This document shows, piece by piece, positions 1 to 7,669 of a stretch of DNA of 48,009 nt. Under the pieces are notes generated by a model that was given only the letters and a program-made list of their open reading frames with translations, was not told the origin of the DNA and did not search any database. How positions within the stretch are numbered: position 1 is the first letter of the stretch; every line of letters begins with the position of its first letter. The translations under genes and the position numbers were made by a program. The stretch is from Chloroflexota bacterium (GTDB lineage: Bacteria > Chloroflexota > Anaerolineae > Anaerolineales > Anaerolineaceae): the NCBI GenBank assembly GCA_021779955.1, contig JAJXZS010000010.1, positions 1 to 48,009 of the forward strand, given 5' to 3'.

Positions 1-978
1 AGCCAACGGTTTCTGATTGACGGCCACAAAAGCAGTTGCGGCCAGAATCAAGCCTGCTGTGTTGATCAGGATAACCGAACGCCGCAGAGAAAAACCGATC
101 TTCACCAGGCGGTGATAGATGTGGTCCAGACCAGGAGAAAATATGGGTTCGCGGGCGCGTAAGCGAGCATAGATAACCAGGCAAGTGTCAAAAATGGGAA
201 CTCCAAGCACAAGGATTGGGAAAAACCAAGACGAAACCTGGTTGAATCCGCTTGGGGAATACAAAATGCTGATGGCTGCCAGGATAAATCCAAGGGTTTG
301 CGCGCCTGAATCGCCCAGGAATATCTTCGCCGGAATGGAATTCATGATGAAAAGCACTGAAGAAATGCCAAGGAAGATCACACATAACAAAGCAAGGTCG
401 GTTTGGCCTGACAATGATGACCCGATGAAGTACGATCCAAGCGCGGTAATCGAAAGGCCTATGGCAATTCCATCCATACTATCGATCAGGTTGAACGCAT
501 TGGTAATGCCCACCAGCCACAGATAGCTGATCACTACATCGAGCACAGTGTAGATCACCAGCGGATTGGAGCCGGCGATTTGCGGCGATTCAAGGAATTG
601 GACCCGAACTCCGCCAATAACCAGGATCGTTACGGCGATCAATTGACCCAGGAATTTCTTTGAAACACTCAGGTTTTTCAGATCGTCCCAGATCCCGAAT
701 GTAAAAACAAGCATGGCAGCGATAAAAATGATCAATACATTCGGTTGATTCCAGACGCCAAAAATAGTGGCAATGATGCCAAACGCAACTACCAGGATGA
801 TCCCGCCGCTGAGCGGAGTAACACGTTTGTGAATATGATGCGGCAGCGAGCCCGGAACATCAACCAGATTGATTCGTTCAGAGACGCCAGTAGCTATGGG
901 TACTACGACTGCAGCAATCAGAATGCTGGAGAGGAAGATCAAGACATAGTTTGAAAATAGAAGGTTTGTCATTCCCAT
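1..978 (-). CDS. Polyprenyl-phosphate sugar-1-phosphate transferase (MraY/WecA/TagO family), 3'-truncated by window edge
   Basis: Integral membrane enzyme that would move a sugar-1-phosphate from a UDP-sugar onto undecaprenyl phosphate, the first step of cell-wall polymer or polysaccharide assembly. The 326 visible codons run open through the left edge, so the C-terminus is missing. Family signatures are present in order: an early RVTPLSGG segment, the Asp pair in FGIWDDLKNL, NAFNLIDSMDGIAIG (usually NLIDGLDG, so Gly is replaced by Ser), FLGDSGAQTLGF, and PIFDTCLVIYARLR followed by DHIYHRL. The last element corresponds to the HIHHR-type cytosolic loop of WecA/TagO rather than MraY. About nine hydrophobic helices are visible. 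Start is ATG at 978; an internal ATG lies two codons later. The UDP-sugar cannot be decided, but UDP-GlcNAc is usual for the family. Family is secure; exact substrate is inference. Confidence 0.88.
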   Translation of the reverse strand, partial: MGMTNLLFSNYVLIFLSSILIAAVVVPIATGVSERINLVDVPGSLPHHIHKRVTPLSGGIILVVAFGIIATIFGVWNQPNVLIIFIAAMLVFTFGIWDDLKNLSVSKKFLGQLIAVTILVIGGVRVQFLESPQIAGSNPLVIYTVLDVVISYLWLVGITNAFNLIDSMDGIAIGLSITALGSYFIGSSLSGQTDLALLCVIFLGISSVLFIMNSIPAKIFLGDSGAQTLGFILAAISILYSPSGFNQVSSWFFPILVLGVPIFDTCLVIYARLRAREPIFSPGLDHIYHRLVKIGFSLRRSVILINTAGLILAATAFVAVNQKPLA

Positions 979-1283
979 GGAAATCGATCCCCCCGCAACT
1001 TTAACAACCGTAAGAATAAAACATCACGTTCAACGAACAGGTGAGATTATAACATCGGACAGCTCCAATTTCTTTATGGCATCCTTTCAAATCTCTTAAG
1101 AGATCGCTCGATTCTGAATCAATACCCTTCGCCGCACGCTTTATAAATCTTGGATGGCATATGCCCTTAAAAATGCACGCACGAAACCTGAGGGGGGCAG
1201 GCTTCGCACGTGCAATCTTATTGTAGCAAATTTCCATCGATAAAGTGTAAAGAAACATATCGATTTATGGAATCACGGGGATC
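979..1283. other. Intergenic region between envelope genes
   Basis: A 305-base stretch between the sugar-phosphate transferase and the radical SAM gene, both read on the minus strand. It contains a terminator hairpin for the upstream gene (1169-1214). The remainder would hold the transferase promoter, but I see no convincing -35/-10 pair. The open frame at 1001-1258 shows no recognisable protein features and is not called. Confidence 0.5.
1169..1214 (-). terminator. Intrinsic terminator downstream of the radical SAM gene
   Basis: A 17-nt imperfect stem with three mismatches pairs 1174-1190 with 1198-1214 around a G-rich loop. Read on the minus strand, the stem is followed directly by five T (1173-1169). 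It lies about 70 bases after the stop of the gene ending at 1284. Confidence 0.6.
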
Positions 1284-2846
1284 TTAAGTGTGATTTGCGG
1301 GTTGGCTCACTTCTTCTTTGTTCTCAGGAACCACGAGACTCTCCAAATCATCGGCCTTCAGCGCCTCATTTTTTATATACACGCTCTGCCACACTTTGTC
1401 CACAATCTGCTGATACGCAGCGTCGTATCGATCCATGCCTTCGGCAAAATTTTGGTCCTGGATTGCATTGACAGAGTTCAAATCGATCGGATCGGCCTCG
1501 TGCTTACGGATCAATTGCCGCAAATCCGAATTGTGGTCGCGCATAGGGCACGGATTGAGCAGGTTCTTGCCGCCTGTTTCGGCTTTGATCTGTATCTGCC
1601 ATCTTCGCAAATCCGCAAAGAAGGGCTCGCAGAAGATATCATTCAGATTCCCGCCGCGGGCATAAACGTCCTTTACGTTGACCGGCGAGTAAGGCACAAA
1701 CACGCACGGAGTGACATTGCCGTTCCATTCGATATACAGGTATCCGCCCCGTCCATGCCCTCCGGCGGAGAGACATCCGTCCACAGCGGTCCCGTGGTTC
1801 CAGAAATCCGCAACGAAATACCGCTTCTCGCGCACCAGCTTCCAGGCCTGGTTCCACATCCACAGCCGCTGCCGAGGCGTCACCATCAAGTCGAGCGTGT
1901 ATGCGCGTCCAATCGGCATGTACTGAAAAATCCAGCAAATGGAAATCCGTTTCTCTTTGAACAGAAAATCCATGAAATCATCTGAAAGGATCTCTTCAGC
2001 GTTCCATCTAGTTGCGGTGAGTGAAGCGCCGTAAATGACACCCGCATCGTGGAGGCGGTCGAAGGCTTGCATCACCTTGTCGAAAACGCCGTTTCCCCGC
2101 CTTGTATCGGTTTTCTCCTTCCATCCCTCGAGCGAAACCATGGGAATGATATTCCCCAGGTCTGCCATTCTCTTTGCCACTTCGTCCGAGATGAGCGTGC
2201 CATTCGTGTAGAACATGAAGTAAGTATCCGGGTGCTTTTCGGCCAGGTCCAAAATCGTTCTGCCCTGAGAGCGGTAAGCCAGCGGCTCGCCTCCGCTGAT
2301 GGCAAAGAATTGGGACCCCCAAAGCTCACGCGACTCGGTCGCAATCCTGTCGACGGTGTCCCAATCCAAAGCCCTGACATTGTCGTCAGCATCGGCGTAG
2401 CAGCCGGTGCAGCGCAAATTGCAGGCTTTCGTTGGGCTGACGAGAATAAAGGATGGAATATCGAAGCCAAATTGCGCCCGGAAGTTGACCGATTTTTCTT
2501 CCAGTTTACTTTTCAACACGAACAGATCTCTTGCCAGGATCTCGCTCGCCTTTTGGAAAGTGGCCTTCGAAAGCTTGCGTTCGGTCAACATCACATTGAA
2601 TGAATTCAGGATGGCCAGGCTCATCGCAGTCTCGTCATCGATCACGCCCGGCGCGGTGACTGTGTCCACCTGATGGCGTTCCTTGTTGCTTTTGATGAAC
2701 CAGTTTTCGGCCAACCCCATCGCCATTTTGACAAAGGTGCGATTCCGCGCGATTTTCGGTCCGATCTTAATGGCTCCATTCAATAACAGGTTCAACCCGT
2801 TGGAACCCTCTGGACTGAGTCTTTTGACAGAAATACTCGTCGCCAT
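1284..2846 (-). CDS. Radical SAM/SPASM-type protein of unknown substrate
   Basis: A 520-residue protein with the radical SAM cluster motif CNLRCTGC (Cys142, Cys146, Cys149), which would bind a 4Fe-4S cluster and cleave S-adenosylmethionine. A further Cys-rich C-terminal part (near CLSAGGHGRGGYLYIE, TPCVFVPYSP, FCEPFF and LNPCPMRDH) looks like a SPASM-type auxiliary cluster domain. GGEP follows in the SAM domain (FFAISGGEP). The N-terminal 130 residues are mostly helical and not recognised. I chose the ATG at 2846 because AGGGAGGAAGA stands just before it; the frame stays open 38 codons further upstream without a comparable site. Neighbours are lipid-carrier glycosyltransferases, so a lipid or envelope substrate is possible, but that is only context. 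Radical SAM assignment is secure; the reaction is unknown. Confidence 0.82.
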   Translation of the reverse strand: MATSISVKRLSPEGSNGLNLLLNGAIKIGPKIARNRTFVKMAMGLAENWFIKSNKERHQVDTVTAPGVIDDETAMSLAILNSFNVMLTERKLSKATFQKASEILARDLFVLKSKLEEKSVNFRAQFGFDIPSFILVSPTKACNLRCTGCYADADDNVRALDWDTVDRIATESRELWGSQFFAISGGEPLAYRSQGRTILDLAEKHPDTYFMFYTNGTLISDEVAKRMADLGNIIPMVSLEGWKEKTDTRRGNGVFDKVMQAFDRLHDAGVIYGASLTATRWNAEEILSDDFMDFLFKEKRISICWIFQYMPIGRAYTLDLMVTPRQRLWMWNQAWKLVREKRYFVADFWNHGTAVDGCLSAGGHGRGGYLYIEWNGNVTPCVFVPYSPVNVKDVYARGGNLNDIFCEPFFADLRRWQIQIKAETGGKNLLNPCPMRDHNSDLRQLIRKHEADPIDLNSVNAIQDQNFAEGMDRYDAAYQQIVDKVWQSVYIKNEALKADDLESLVVPENKEEVSQPANHT

Positions 2847-3126
2847 TCTTCCTCCCTTCAGAAAAGGCGGTAATGTTCTCGAGGCTGCCATGACCAATTG
2901 AATCGATTTTAGGATCGGTGGGGAATTTAGTGCATCGTTGTCCTCTGGCGAGGCGATCACCGGAGTGGGTCAGTCAATTGTATTGAACCAATCCAAGTGC
3001 TTAAAGAGATGATAGCACTCGAGAGACAGGATGACAACATAAATGCGGACAGGCTCGATGAAATCGCCGCTCTAGCTGCCCTCCCGGACATACAAATGGG
3101 AAGATTTCGATTGATTTAGTAAATTC

Positions 3127-4350
3127 CTAGTGAATGTCGTTTTTGCCCTGGAAATAGGCGGCAGCATTTCGGTCGTATCTGGCTGTAACGCGTTCAAACG
3201 TACTGTGGGTCGAGTTCCAAAACAGATCGGCGATTTCCAATGCTGAACCTGGGTGCCCAATCTTCCGCACCTGCTCGGTCAGCGTTTTTAGATATGCACC
3301 ATTGTTGCCAAGCCACCGGTTCAAGACTGCCAGGAAATCATACCTGTTTTCGACCCTTGCCCCGGCATTGTGTTCGAGAATATAGCGCACATTGCCTGAC
3401 TCCTGGCCCGGCAGATTATCGATCAAGATTGCAGGTAATCCCGCGGCCATCCCCTCCGATAAAATCAATCCACCAGCTTTCGTCACCAAAATATCTGAAG
3501 CGGCCATCCAATCAGGCATATTGGTGACAAACTTTTCGAGATGTACGGGATATTTCCATTGCCTGGCTGCTATCTTTGCGTACATCTCCTCATTGCCGCC
3601 GGCAATGGCAATCACCTGAAATGGCATCTTTAGATCCTCGAGGTAAGTCATGTTCTTATAAATCCCATTGACCCGGTTGCTCCCCACAAAGAGGATCGTT
3701 CTCAAATCAGGTTCGATGCCAAGTTGGCGCCGCATTTTCGCATGTTCAAGATTTCCCCGGGCAAACGCGATGTCTACCGGAATTCCGCTCACCACCACCT
3801 GTTCGGCTCGAATTCCATGTCCAACCGCCTGCTCTTTGACGTCTTCGCTCGCCACAAATAAGAGATCAGGATTGGGATTGAACCAAAGTGCGTGGACATC
3901 CGCAAGGTCGGTTACCACTGTAAAGAAGGGGAATCTTTGCTTGCCATAGCGCCGCAGCGCGCCAAGCGGTGCGCTGAACAGCTCGTTTGTGCTCAACACG
4001 GCATCCGGCTGAACTTCGTCCAGGATTTGTTTTAGGTTGCGGTAGAGCGAGAGGACAAGAGTGCTTTCCACCAGGCTGCTTGCGGCCCTCGAGTCACTGA
4101 TCTCATAGGTAAAGCGGTACCACGTAGGCGTCTTGAGCACGGTGCGATCATAATCATGCTCGGACTTGCGGATAATCAAGGGGACCGAACGGCCGGCCAA
4201 AGGATTGATGATGAACACATTGGCCTCGTCAGGATGCAGATAGTTGAGAGCCCTGGCCACCGAATTCGCGGCACTGCGATGTCCGAATCCGGAATCGCTG
4301 GTCAAGATCAAGAATCGTCTGCTCGAATTGTAACTATGCTTCACAATCAT
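3127..4350 (-). CDS. MGDG-synthase/UgtP-type diacylglycerol glycosyltransferase (GT28 fold)
   Basis: A 407-residue glycosyltransferase expected to add a sugar from a nucleotide sugar to diacylglycerol or a similar membrane lipid on the cytoplasmic face. The N-terminal MGDG_synth domain is marked by SGFGHRSAANSVARAL (GxGHxxAA) near residue 21. The C-terminal GT-B half carries FVGSNR, VTKAGGLILSEGMAAGLPAIL in two parts, and NLPGQESGNVRYI, which is typical of UgtP-like enzymes. Length matches the family. The ATG at 4350 has AAAGG nearly touching it, so the ribosome site is weak and the start is not certain. It faces the divergent DUF368 gene across 309 bases and, with the genes to its left, suggests an envelope glycolipid locus. 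MurG is a more distant alternative. Confidence 0.82.
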   Translation of the reverse strand: MIVKHSYNSSRRFLILTSDSGFGHRSAANSVARALNYLHPDEANVFIINPLAGRSVPLIIRKSEHDYDRTVLKTPTWYRFTYEISDSRAASSLVESTLVLSLYRNLKQILDEVQPDAVLSTNELFSAPLGALRRYGKQRFPFFTVVTDLADVHALWFNPNPDLLFVASEDVKEQAVGHGIRAEQVVVSGIPVDIAFARGNLEHAKMRRQLGIEPDLRTILFVGSNRVNGIYKNMTYLEDLKMPFQVIAIAGGNEEMYAKIAARQWKYPVHLEKFVTNMPDWMAASDILVTKAGGLILSEGMAAGLPAILIDNLPGQESGNVRYILEHNAGARVENRYDFLAVLNRWLGNNGAYLKTLTEQVRKIGHPGSALEIADLFWNSTHSTFERVTARYDRNAAAYFQGKNDIH

Positions 4351-4580
4351 CCTTTATTGGATTCGCCCTGTCAGGCCTGTATCGCCCTTTTACCGTAATC
4401 TTGCTGCACCGCAATCGCCCAGAGGACAATTTATGCTTTACTCCCTCGACATATCCGTTTCTGAAACTGAAGGGTAATCCCAATATAGCCAGAAAAAATG
4501 AATCTTGCATTAACGGGCGGTGATGGCAATTGTTTTTAGATAAAGAAGATCGCCGCATCTACACAGCAAGCGGGGAAGAC

Positions 4581-4589
4581 TGGTAAAAT
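4581..4589 (+). promoter_or_regulatory. Candidate extended -10 element for the DUF368 gene
   Basis: TGG followed by TAAAAT (4584-4589) forms an extended -10 (TGn-TAAAAT), about 70 bases before the chosen start at 4660. No good -35 is visible 17 bases upstream. Confidence 0.35.
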
Positions 4590-4659
4590 CAGGGTGCTTT
4601 TCACAGCGCAAACGAAAGCCGCCGCAAACAGATACATAAGCGATCAAAAAGGAATCTAC

Positions 4660-5574
4660 ATGGATGAATTGGAAAAGAAATCCGGTGAAGCGGGTACGCT
4701 CCCGGCTGAACCTTCAAAACCAACCGCTGCGAAATTGGTGGCAACCGGCTCCGTGCTTGACTGGTTGATTCGCCTGTTCAAGGGCGTTCTTGTAGGTATA
4801 GGCGCCATCACGCCCGGGCTTTCAGGTGGCGTACTTGCAGTCGTGTTTGGAATTTACGAGCCGCTGGTCAGGTTCCTCGCGAATATTCGCTACAAGTTTC
4901 TCGAAAACTTCCGCTTCCTCCTGCCCATTGGTATTGGAGGAGTACTTGGGGTCGTTGTCTTTTCCGCGGTGGTCGACTACGCCTTTAGCAATTTCGCGGC
5001 CCAATTTATCTGGCTCTTCATTGGATTCATCGCCGGCACGTTCCCTTCTTTGTACAAGACCTCTGGCAAGGAAGGCCGCAAGACCTGGCACTGGATCTTG
5101 CTGATCGGCGTGGCTGCCGGCACCTACTTATTCATGAGCTGGATGGAAACCATCCAGAACGTTAGCATCACTCCCAATCTTTGGGTTTGGCTGGCCAGCG
5201 GCCTCCTGATGGGCCTTGGGCTGGTTGTTCCGGGTTTGAGCCCTTCCAATTTCCTGATTTACGTCAACCTCTACCAGCCGATGGCCTCAGGCATCAAGCA
5301 GCTCGACCTGGGTGTCATCCTGCCCATCACAATCGGACTGGTGATTTGCATCTTCACCTTCGCCAAGCTGGTCGCATGGCTGTTCAAGAAAGCCTATGCT
5401 TTCATGTATCATCTGATTCTGGGCATCGTGGTCGGTTCGACAATTGTCATCATTCCGAGGGGAGTGACAGGCTGGACCATCGCCGCATGTGCTCTGGCTT
5501 TCATCCTTGGCGCAGGCGCATCCTATGCCCTATCCAAGGCGGATGAAGCGCATCCACACGAATCGATCTTCTAG
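4660..5574 (+). CDS. DUF368 polyprenyl-phosphate translocase-like membrane protein
   Basis: A 304-residue polytopic membrane protein of the DUF368 family. Members have been reported to return undecaprenyl phosphate across the membrane for reuse in envelope synthesis. Family marks are GIGAITPGLSGGVLAVVFG near the N-terminus and the internal counterpart GLGLVVPGLSPSNFLIY, two related PGxS half-sites that suggest an inverted-repeat fold. About eight to nine hydrophobic helices follow a short charged N-terminal tail. The start is ATG at 4660, with AAAAAGGAA seven bases before; the frame extends to 4594 but that stretch has no ribosome site. A strong terminator follows. It sits beside a polyprenyl-phosphate glycosyltransferase locus, which agrees with a lipid-carrier role. 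The role itself is taken from the family. Confidence 0.85.
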   Translation: MDELEKKSGEAGTLPAEPSKPTAAKLVATGSVLDWLIRLFKGVLVGIGAITPGLSGGVLAVVFGIYEPLVRFLANIRYKFLENFRFLLPIGIGGVLGVVVFSAVVDYAFSNFAAQFIWLFIGFIAGTFPSLYKTSGKEGRKTWHWILLIGVAAGTYLFMSWMETIQNVSITPNLWVWLASGLLMGLGLVVPGLSPSNFLIYVNLYQPMASGIKQLDLGVILPITIGLVICIFTFAKLVAWLFKKAYAFMYHLILGIVVGSTIVIIPRGVTGWTIAACALAFILGAGASYALSKADEAHPHESIF

Positions 5575-5601
5575 AAGCACATTCTCACAAAATTATCAAC
5601 T

Positions 5602-5629
5602 GATCTCCTGTTTGCAGGAGATCTTTTTT
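5602..5629 (+). terminator. Intrinsic terminator after the DUF368 gene
   Basis: Perfect 9-bp stem GATCTCCTG/CAGGAGATC (5602-5610 with 5615-5623), TTTG loop, followed by six T. It separates the DUF368 gene from the ChrB unit. Confidence 0.93.
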
Positions 5630-5652
5630 GCCGATTTCTCTGCCTTGAACGG

Positions 5653-5710
5653 TGTAACAAGTGTTGCAATTTTGAGTAACTAGAGGTATATTAATGCAAC
5701 AAATGTTACG
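5653..5710 (+). promoter_or_regulatory. ChrB-unit promoter bracketed by two 16-bp palindromic operators
   Basis: Site 1, TGTAACAAGTGTTGCA (5653-5668), and site 2, TGCAACAAATGTTACG (5695-5710), are near-palindromes of the form TGYAACA-N2-TGTTRCR, and they are also inverted copies of each other. Their centres are 42 bp apart, about four helical turns. Between and under them lies a sigma70-type promoter: -35 TTGCAA (5664-5669, inside site 1), 17-bp spacer, -10 TATATT (5687-5692). Site 2 covers the expected transcription start. This layout fits repression by a dimeric regulator bound face to face, most simply the ChrB-like protein encoded immediately downstream. The sequences are seen directly; the regulator assignment is inference. 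Confidence 0.78.
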
Positions 5711-5722
5711 AATGGAGACCGG

Positions 5723-6343
5723 ATGAACTGGTTGCTCTTTCTTTCTCAACTCCCGACTACCCCGTCCAGCCTGCGCGTGACGGTTTGGCGCAAGATGCGC
5801 GCGCAGGGAGCGCTTGGGCTGCAAAACGGTGTATGGATCCTGCCCGACCGGCCTGAACAGATGAAGTTCTTATCCGAGTTGACCGATTTGATCCAGAAGC
5901 AGGATTCCGCAAGCCAGATTTTGAAGGTCGCTCCGCTTGACGAGAATGTCGAAAAAGATATCCTGCAGCGCTTTGTCGACGATCGCGCAGAGGAATACGC
6001 TGAGCTTAAAGAACAGTGCGCTGAATTCATCGCCGAACTCGAAAAGGAGATCGAGCGCCAGAATTTCAGCTTTGCCGAATATGAAGAAAACGAAGAAGAC
6101 CTGAACAAACTGGAAAACTGGTTCTCGAAAATCCAAAAGCGCGATTTTTTAGGCGGCGAACACGCCAAAGAGGCATCCCTCTGGCTGGACAAATGCCGCG
6201 CACAATTCCAGGAATTTGCAGCGCAGGTGTATGCCAACGAAGACAAGGATCATTCACACAAAATGCGGTTCGACCCGGGCAGTCCGAACAACGGTTTGAA
6301 TCCACGAATGGAAGCAACTTCAAATTCTGAAAGCGACGAATAA
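5723..6343 (+). CDS. ChrB N-terminal-domain transcriptional regulator (PaaX/ChrB-like)
   Basis: A 206-residue protein matching the ChrB N-terminal family, whose best-known member is a chromate-responsive repressor. The signature is LLFLSQLPTTPSSLRVTVWR followed by a Gly-rich GALGLQNGVWILP, an HTH-like DNA-binding segment at residues 4-45. A long charged helical middle (RAEEYAELKEQCAEFIAELE) and WFSKIQKRDFL near residue 135 complete the family pattern. The C-terminal ChrB enzyme-like domain of full ChrB proteins is absent; residues after about 175 are a hydrophilic tail. Start ATG at 5723 is preceded by GGAG. The gene is first in a unit with an exporter and a P-type ATPase, and lies behind two palindromes it probably binds. 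No chrA transporter is present, so the inducer need not be chromate. Confidence 0.8.
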   Translation: MNWLLFLSQLPTTPSSLRVTVWRKMRAQGALGLQNGVWILPDRPEQMKFLSELTDLIQKQDSASQILKVAPLDENVEKDILQRFVDDRAEEYAELKEQCAEFIAELEKEIERQNFSFAEYEENEEDLNKLENWFSKIQKRDFLGGEHAKEASLWLDKCRAQFQEFAAQVYANEDKDHSHKMRFDPGSPNNGLNPRMEATSNSESDE

Positions 6344-6354
6344 TCAAGGAAAAC

Positions 6355-7611
6355 ATGGCAGAGGCAATCGAAAAATCAAAAGCGCTCAAGGTCGAACGGC
6401 CAAAGGTCAGCGACTTGCCCAGAAACGTATGGGCAGTTGGATTTACCAGTTTCTTCATGGATATTTCGAGTGAGATGGTGCTGAATATACTTCCGCTGTT
6501 CCTCTCCAACGTGCTTGGAGTACCCACCAGCATCATCGGGCTCATCGATGGGATCGCCGAGGCGATTGCCAGTGTCTTGAAGCTTTTCTCGGGCTGGCTT
6601 TCCGACAAATTGGGAGGGCGTAAATGGCTCGCCGTTGCCGGCTACGCTCTTTCTGCCGTTTCGAAGCCATTCTTTTACATCGCCAGCAGTTGGGAGCTCA
6701 TCGGCGCTGTGCGTTGGGCTGACCGTGTGGGTAAAGGTATTCGCACTGCCCCGCGCGACGCGCTCGTTGCCGATTCTGTCACGCCCAAGATGCGCGGATT
6801 GGCATTCGGCTTCCATCGCGCCATGGATACAGCGGGGGCGATGGTCGGCCTGATCATCGCTGCCGTGGTTGTCTGGATGGCGCAAAAGAATGCCGTCGAC
6901 CTGACCAAGCCGACCTTCCAGATGATCGTGTTGATCAGCCTGCTGCCTGCCTTCCTGGCTGTGCTTTCCCTCATGATAGGCGCAAAAGATGTGAATGTGT
7001 CTCAAAAACGGGCGCTGCCCAAATTCTCACTCAAAAGCATGGGCAGGCCGTTCACCATCTTCCTGGTCATCGTGAGTATCTTCACCCTCGGCAACTCTTC
7101 GGATGCCTTCCTGACCCTGCGAGCCCAAAACCTGGGCAATACCGTCACAGGCATCATGCTGATGCTCGTGTCCTTTAATCTTATCTATACCCTCGTCTCG
7201 ACTCCAGCCGGTTCGCTTTCTGATCGCGTCGACCGCCGCACCATTATCATCGGAGGCTGGCTGGTCTATGCGGTTATTTACCTTGGATTCGGATTTGCCA
7301 CTCAAGCCTGGCACGTTTGGGTGCTCTATGCCATCTATGGCCTCTACTATGGCATGGCCTATGGCACCGCCAACGCCCTGGTCGCGGACCTGGTGCCCGA
7401 ATCGTTGCGCGGAACTGCCTATGGAACATACAATGGGATTATCGGCATCCTGGCATTTCCCGCTTCGTTGATTGCGGGAATTCTCTGGCAGGGGATCGGT
7501 AGCTGGAGCGGGTTGGGTCCGTCCGCGCCCTTCTTTTTTGGAGGCACGCTGGCGCTTCTGGCTGCCCTGCTGATGGCTTTTTGGATGCCTAAAGCGAAAG
7601 CGGCCGCATGA
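6355..7611 (+). CDS. Major facilitator superfamily transporter
   Basis: A 418-residue polytopic protein with about twelve hydrophobic helices, the usual MFS size. The loop between helices 2 and 3 is GWLSDKLGGRK, matching the MFS GxLsDrxGrR motif, and a second copy in the C-terminal half, GSLSDRVDRR, supports the two-fold repeat. The segment RVGKGIRTAPRDALVADS is characteristic of a bacterial subfamily often annotated as a drug or solute exporter. AAGGA precedes the ATG, 12 bases after the ChrB-like gene, so the two are almost certainly co-transcribed under the palindromic promoter. A role in efflux of a toxic compound is plausible from context; the substrate cannot be read from sequence. Confidence 0.82.
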   Translation: MAEAIEKSKALKVERPKVSDLPRNVWAVGFTSFFMDISSEMVLNILPLFLSNVLGVPTSIIGLIDGIAEAIASVLKLFSGWLSDKLGGRKWLAVAGYALSAVSKPFFYIASSWELIGAVRWADRVGKGIRTAPRDALVADSVTPKMRGLAFGFHRAMDTAGAMVGLIIAAVVVWMAQKNAVDLTKPTFQMIVLISLLPAFLAVLSLMIGAKDVNVSQKRALPKFSLKSMGRPFTIFLVIVSIFTLGNSSDAFLTLRAQNLGNTVTGIMLMLVSFNLIYTLVSTPAGSLSDRVDRRTIIIGGWLVYAVIYLGFGFATQAWHVWVLYAIYGLYYGMAYGTANALVADLVPESLRGTAYGTYNGIIGILAFPASLIAGILWQGIGSWSGLGPSAPFFFGGTLALLAALLMAFWMPKAKAAA

Positions 7612-7615
7612 TTTT

Positions 7616-7644
7616 TTGACATCGTGGAAGACATTGTCTGTCAT
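7616..7644 (+). promoter_or_regulatory. Possible internal promoter and palindrome before the P-type ATPase
   Basis: The 58-base gap between the MFS and ATPase genes holds a consensus -35 TTGACA (7616-7621), a 17-base spacer and a weak -10 TGTCAT. A perfect odd palindrome AGACA-T-TGTCT (7629-7639) overlaps the spacer and -10. This could give the ATPase separate, possibly metal-dependent control. The -10 is poor, so this is tentative. Confidence 0.35.
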
Positions 7645-7669
7645 TTCTGCTGCAGAAAAGGAGTAAGTT

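Noticed and set aside
1001-1258. 85-codon minus-strand open frame
   Set aside because: No recognisable protein pattern, and it contains the terminator hairpin of the radical SAM gene.
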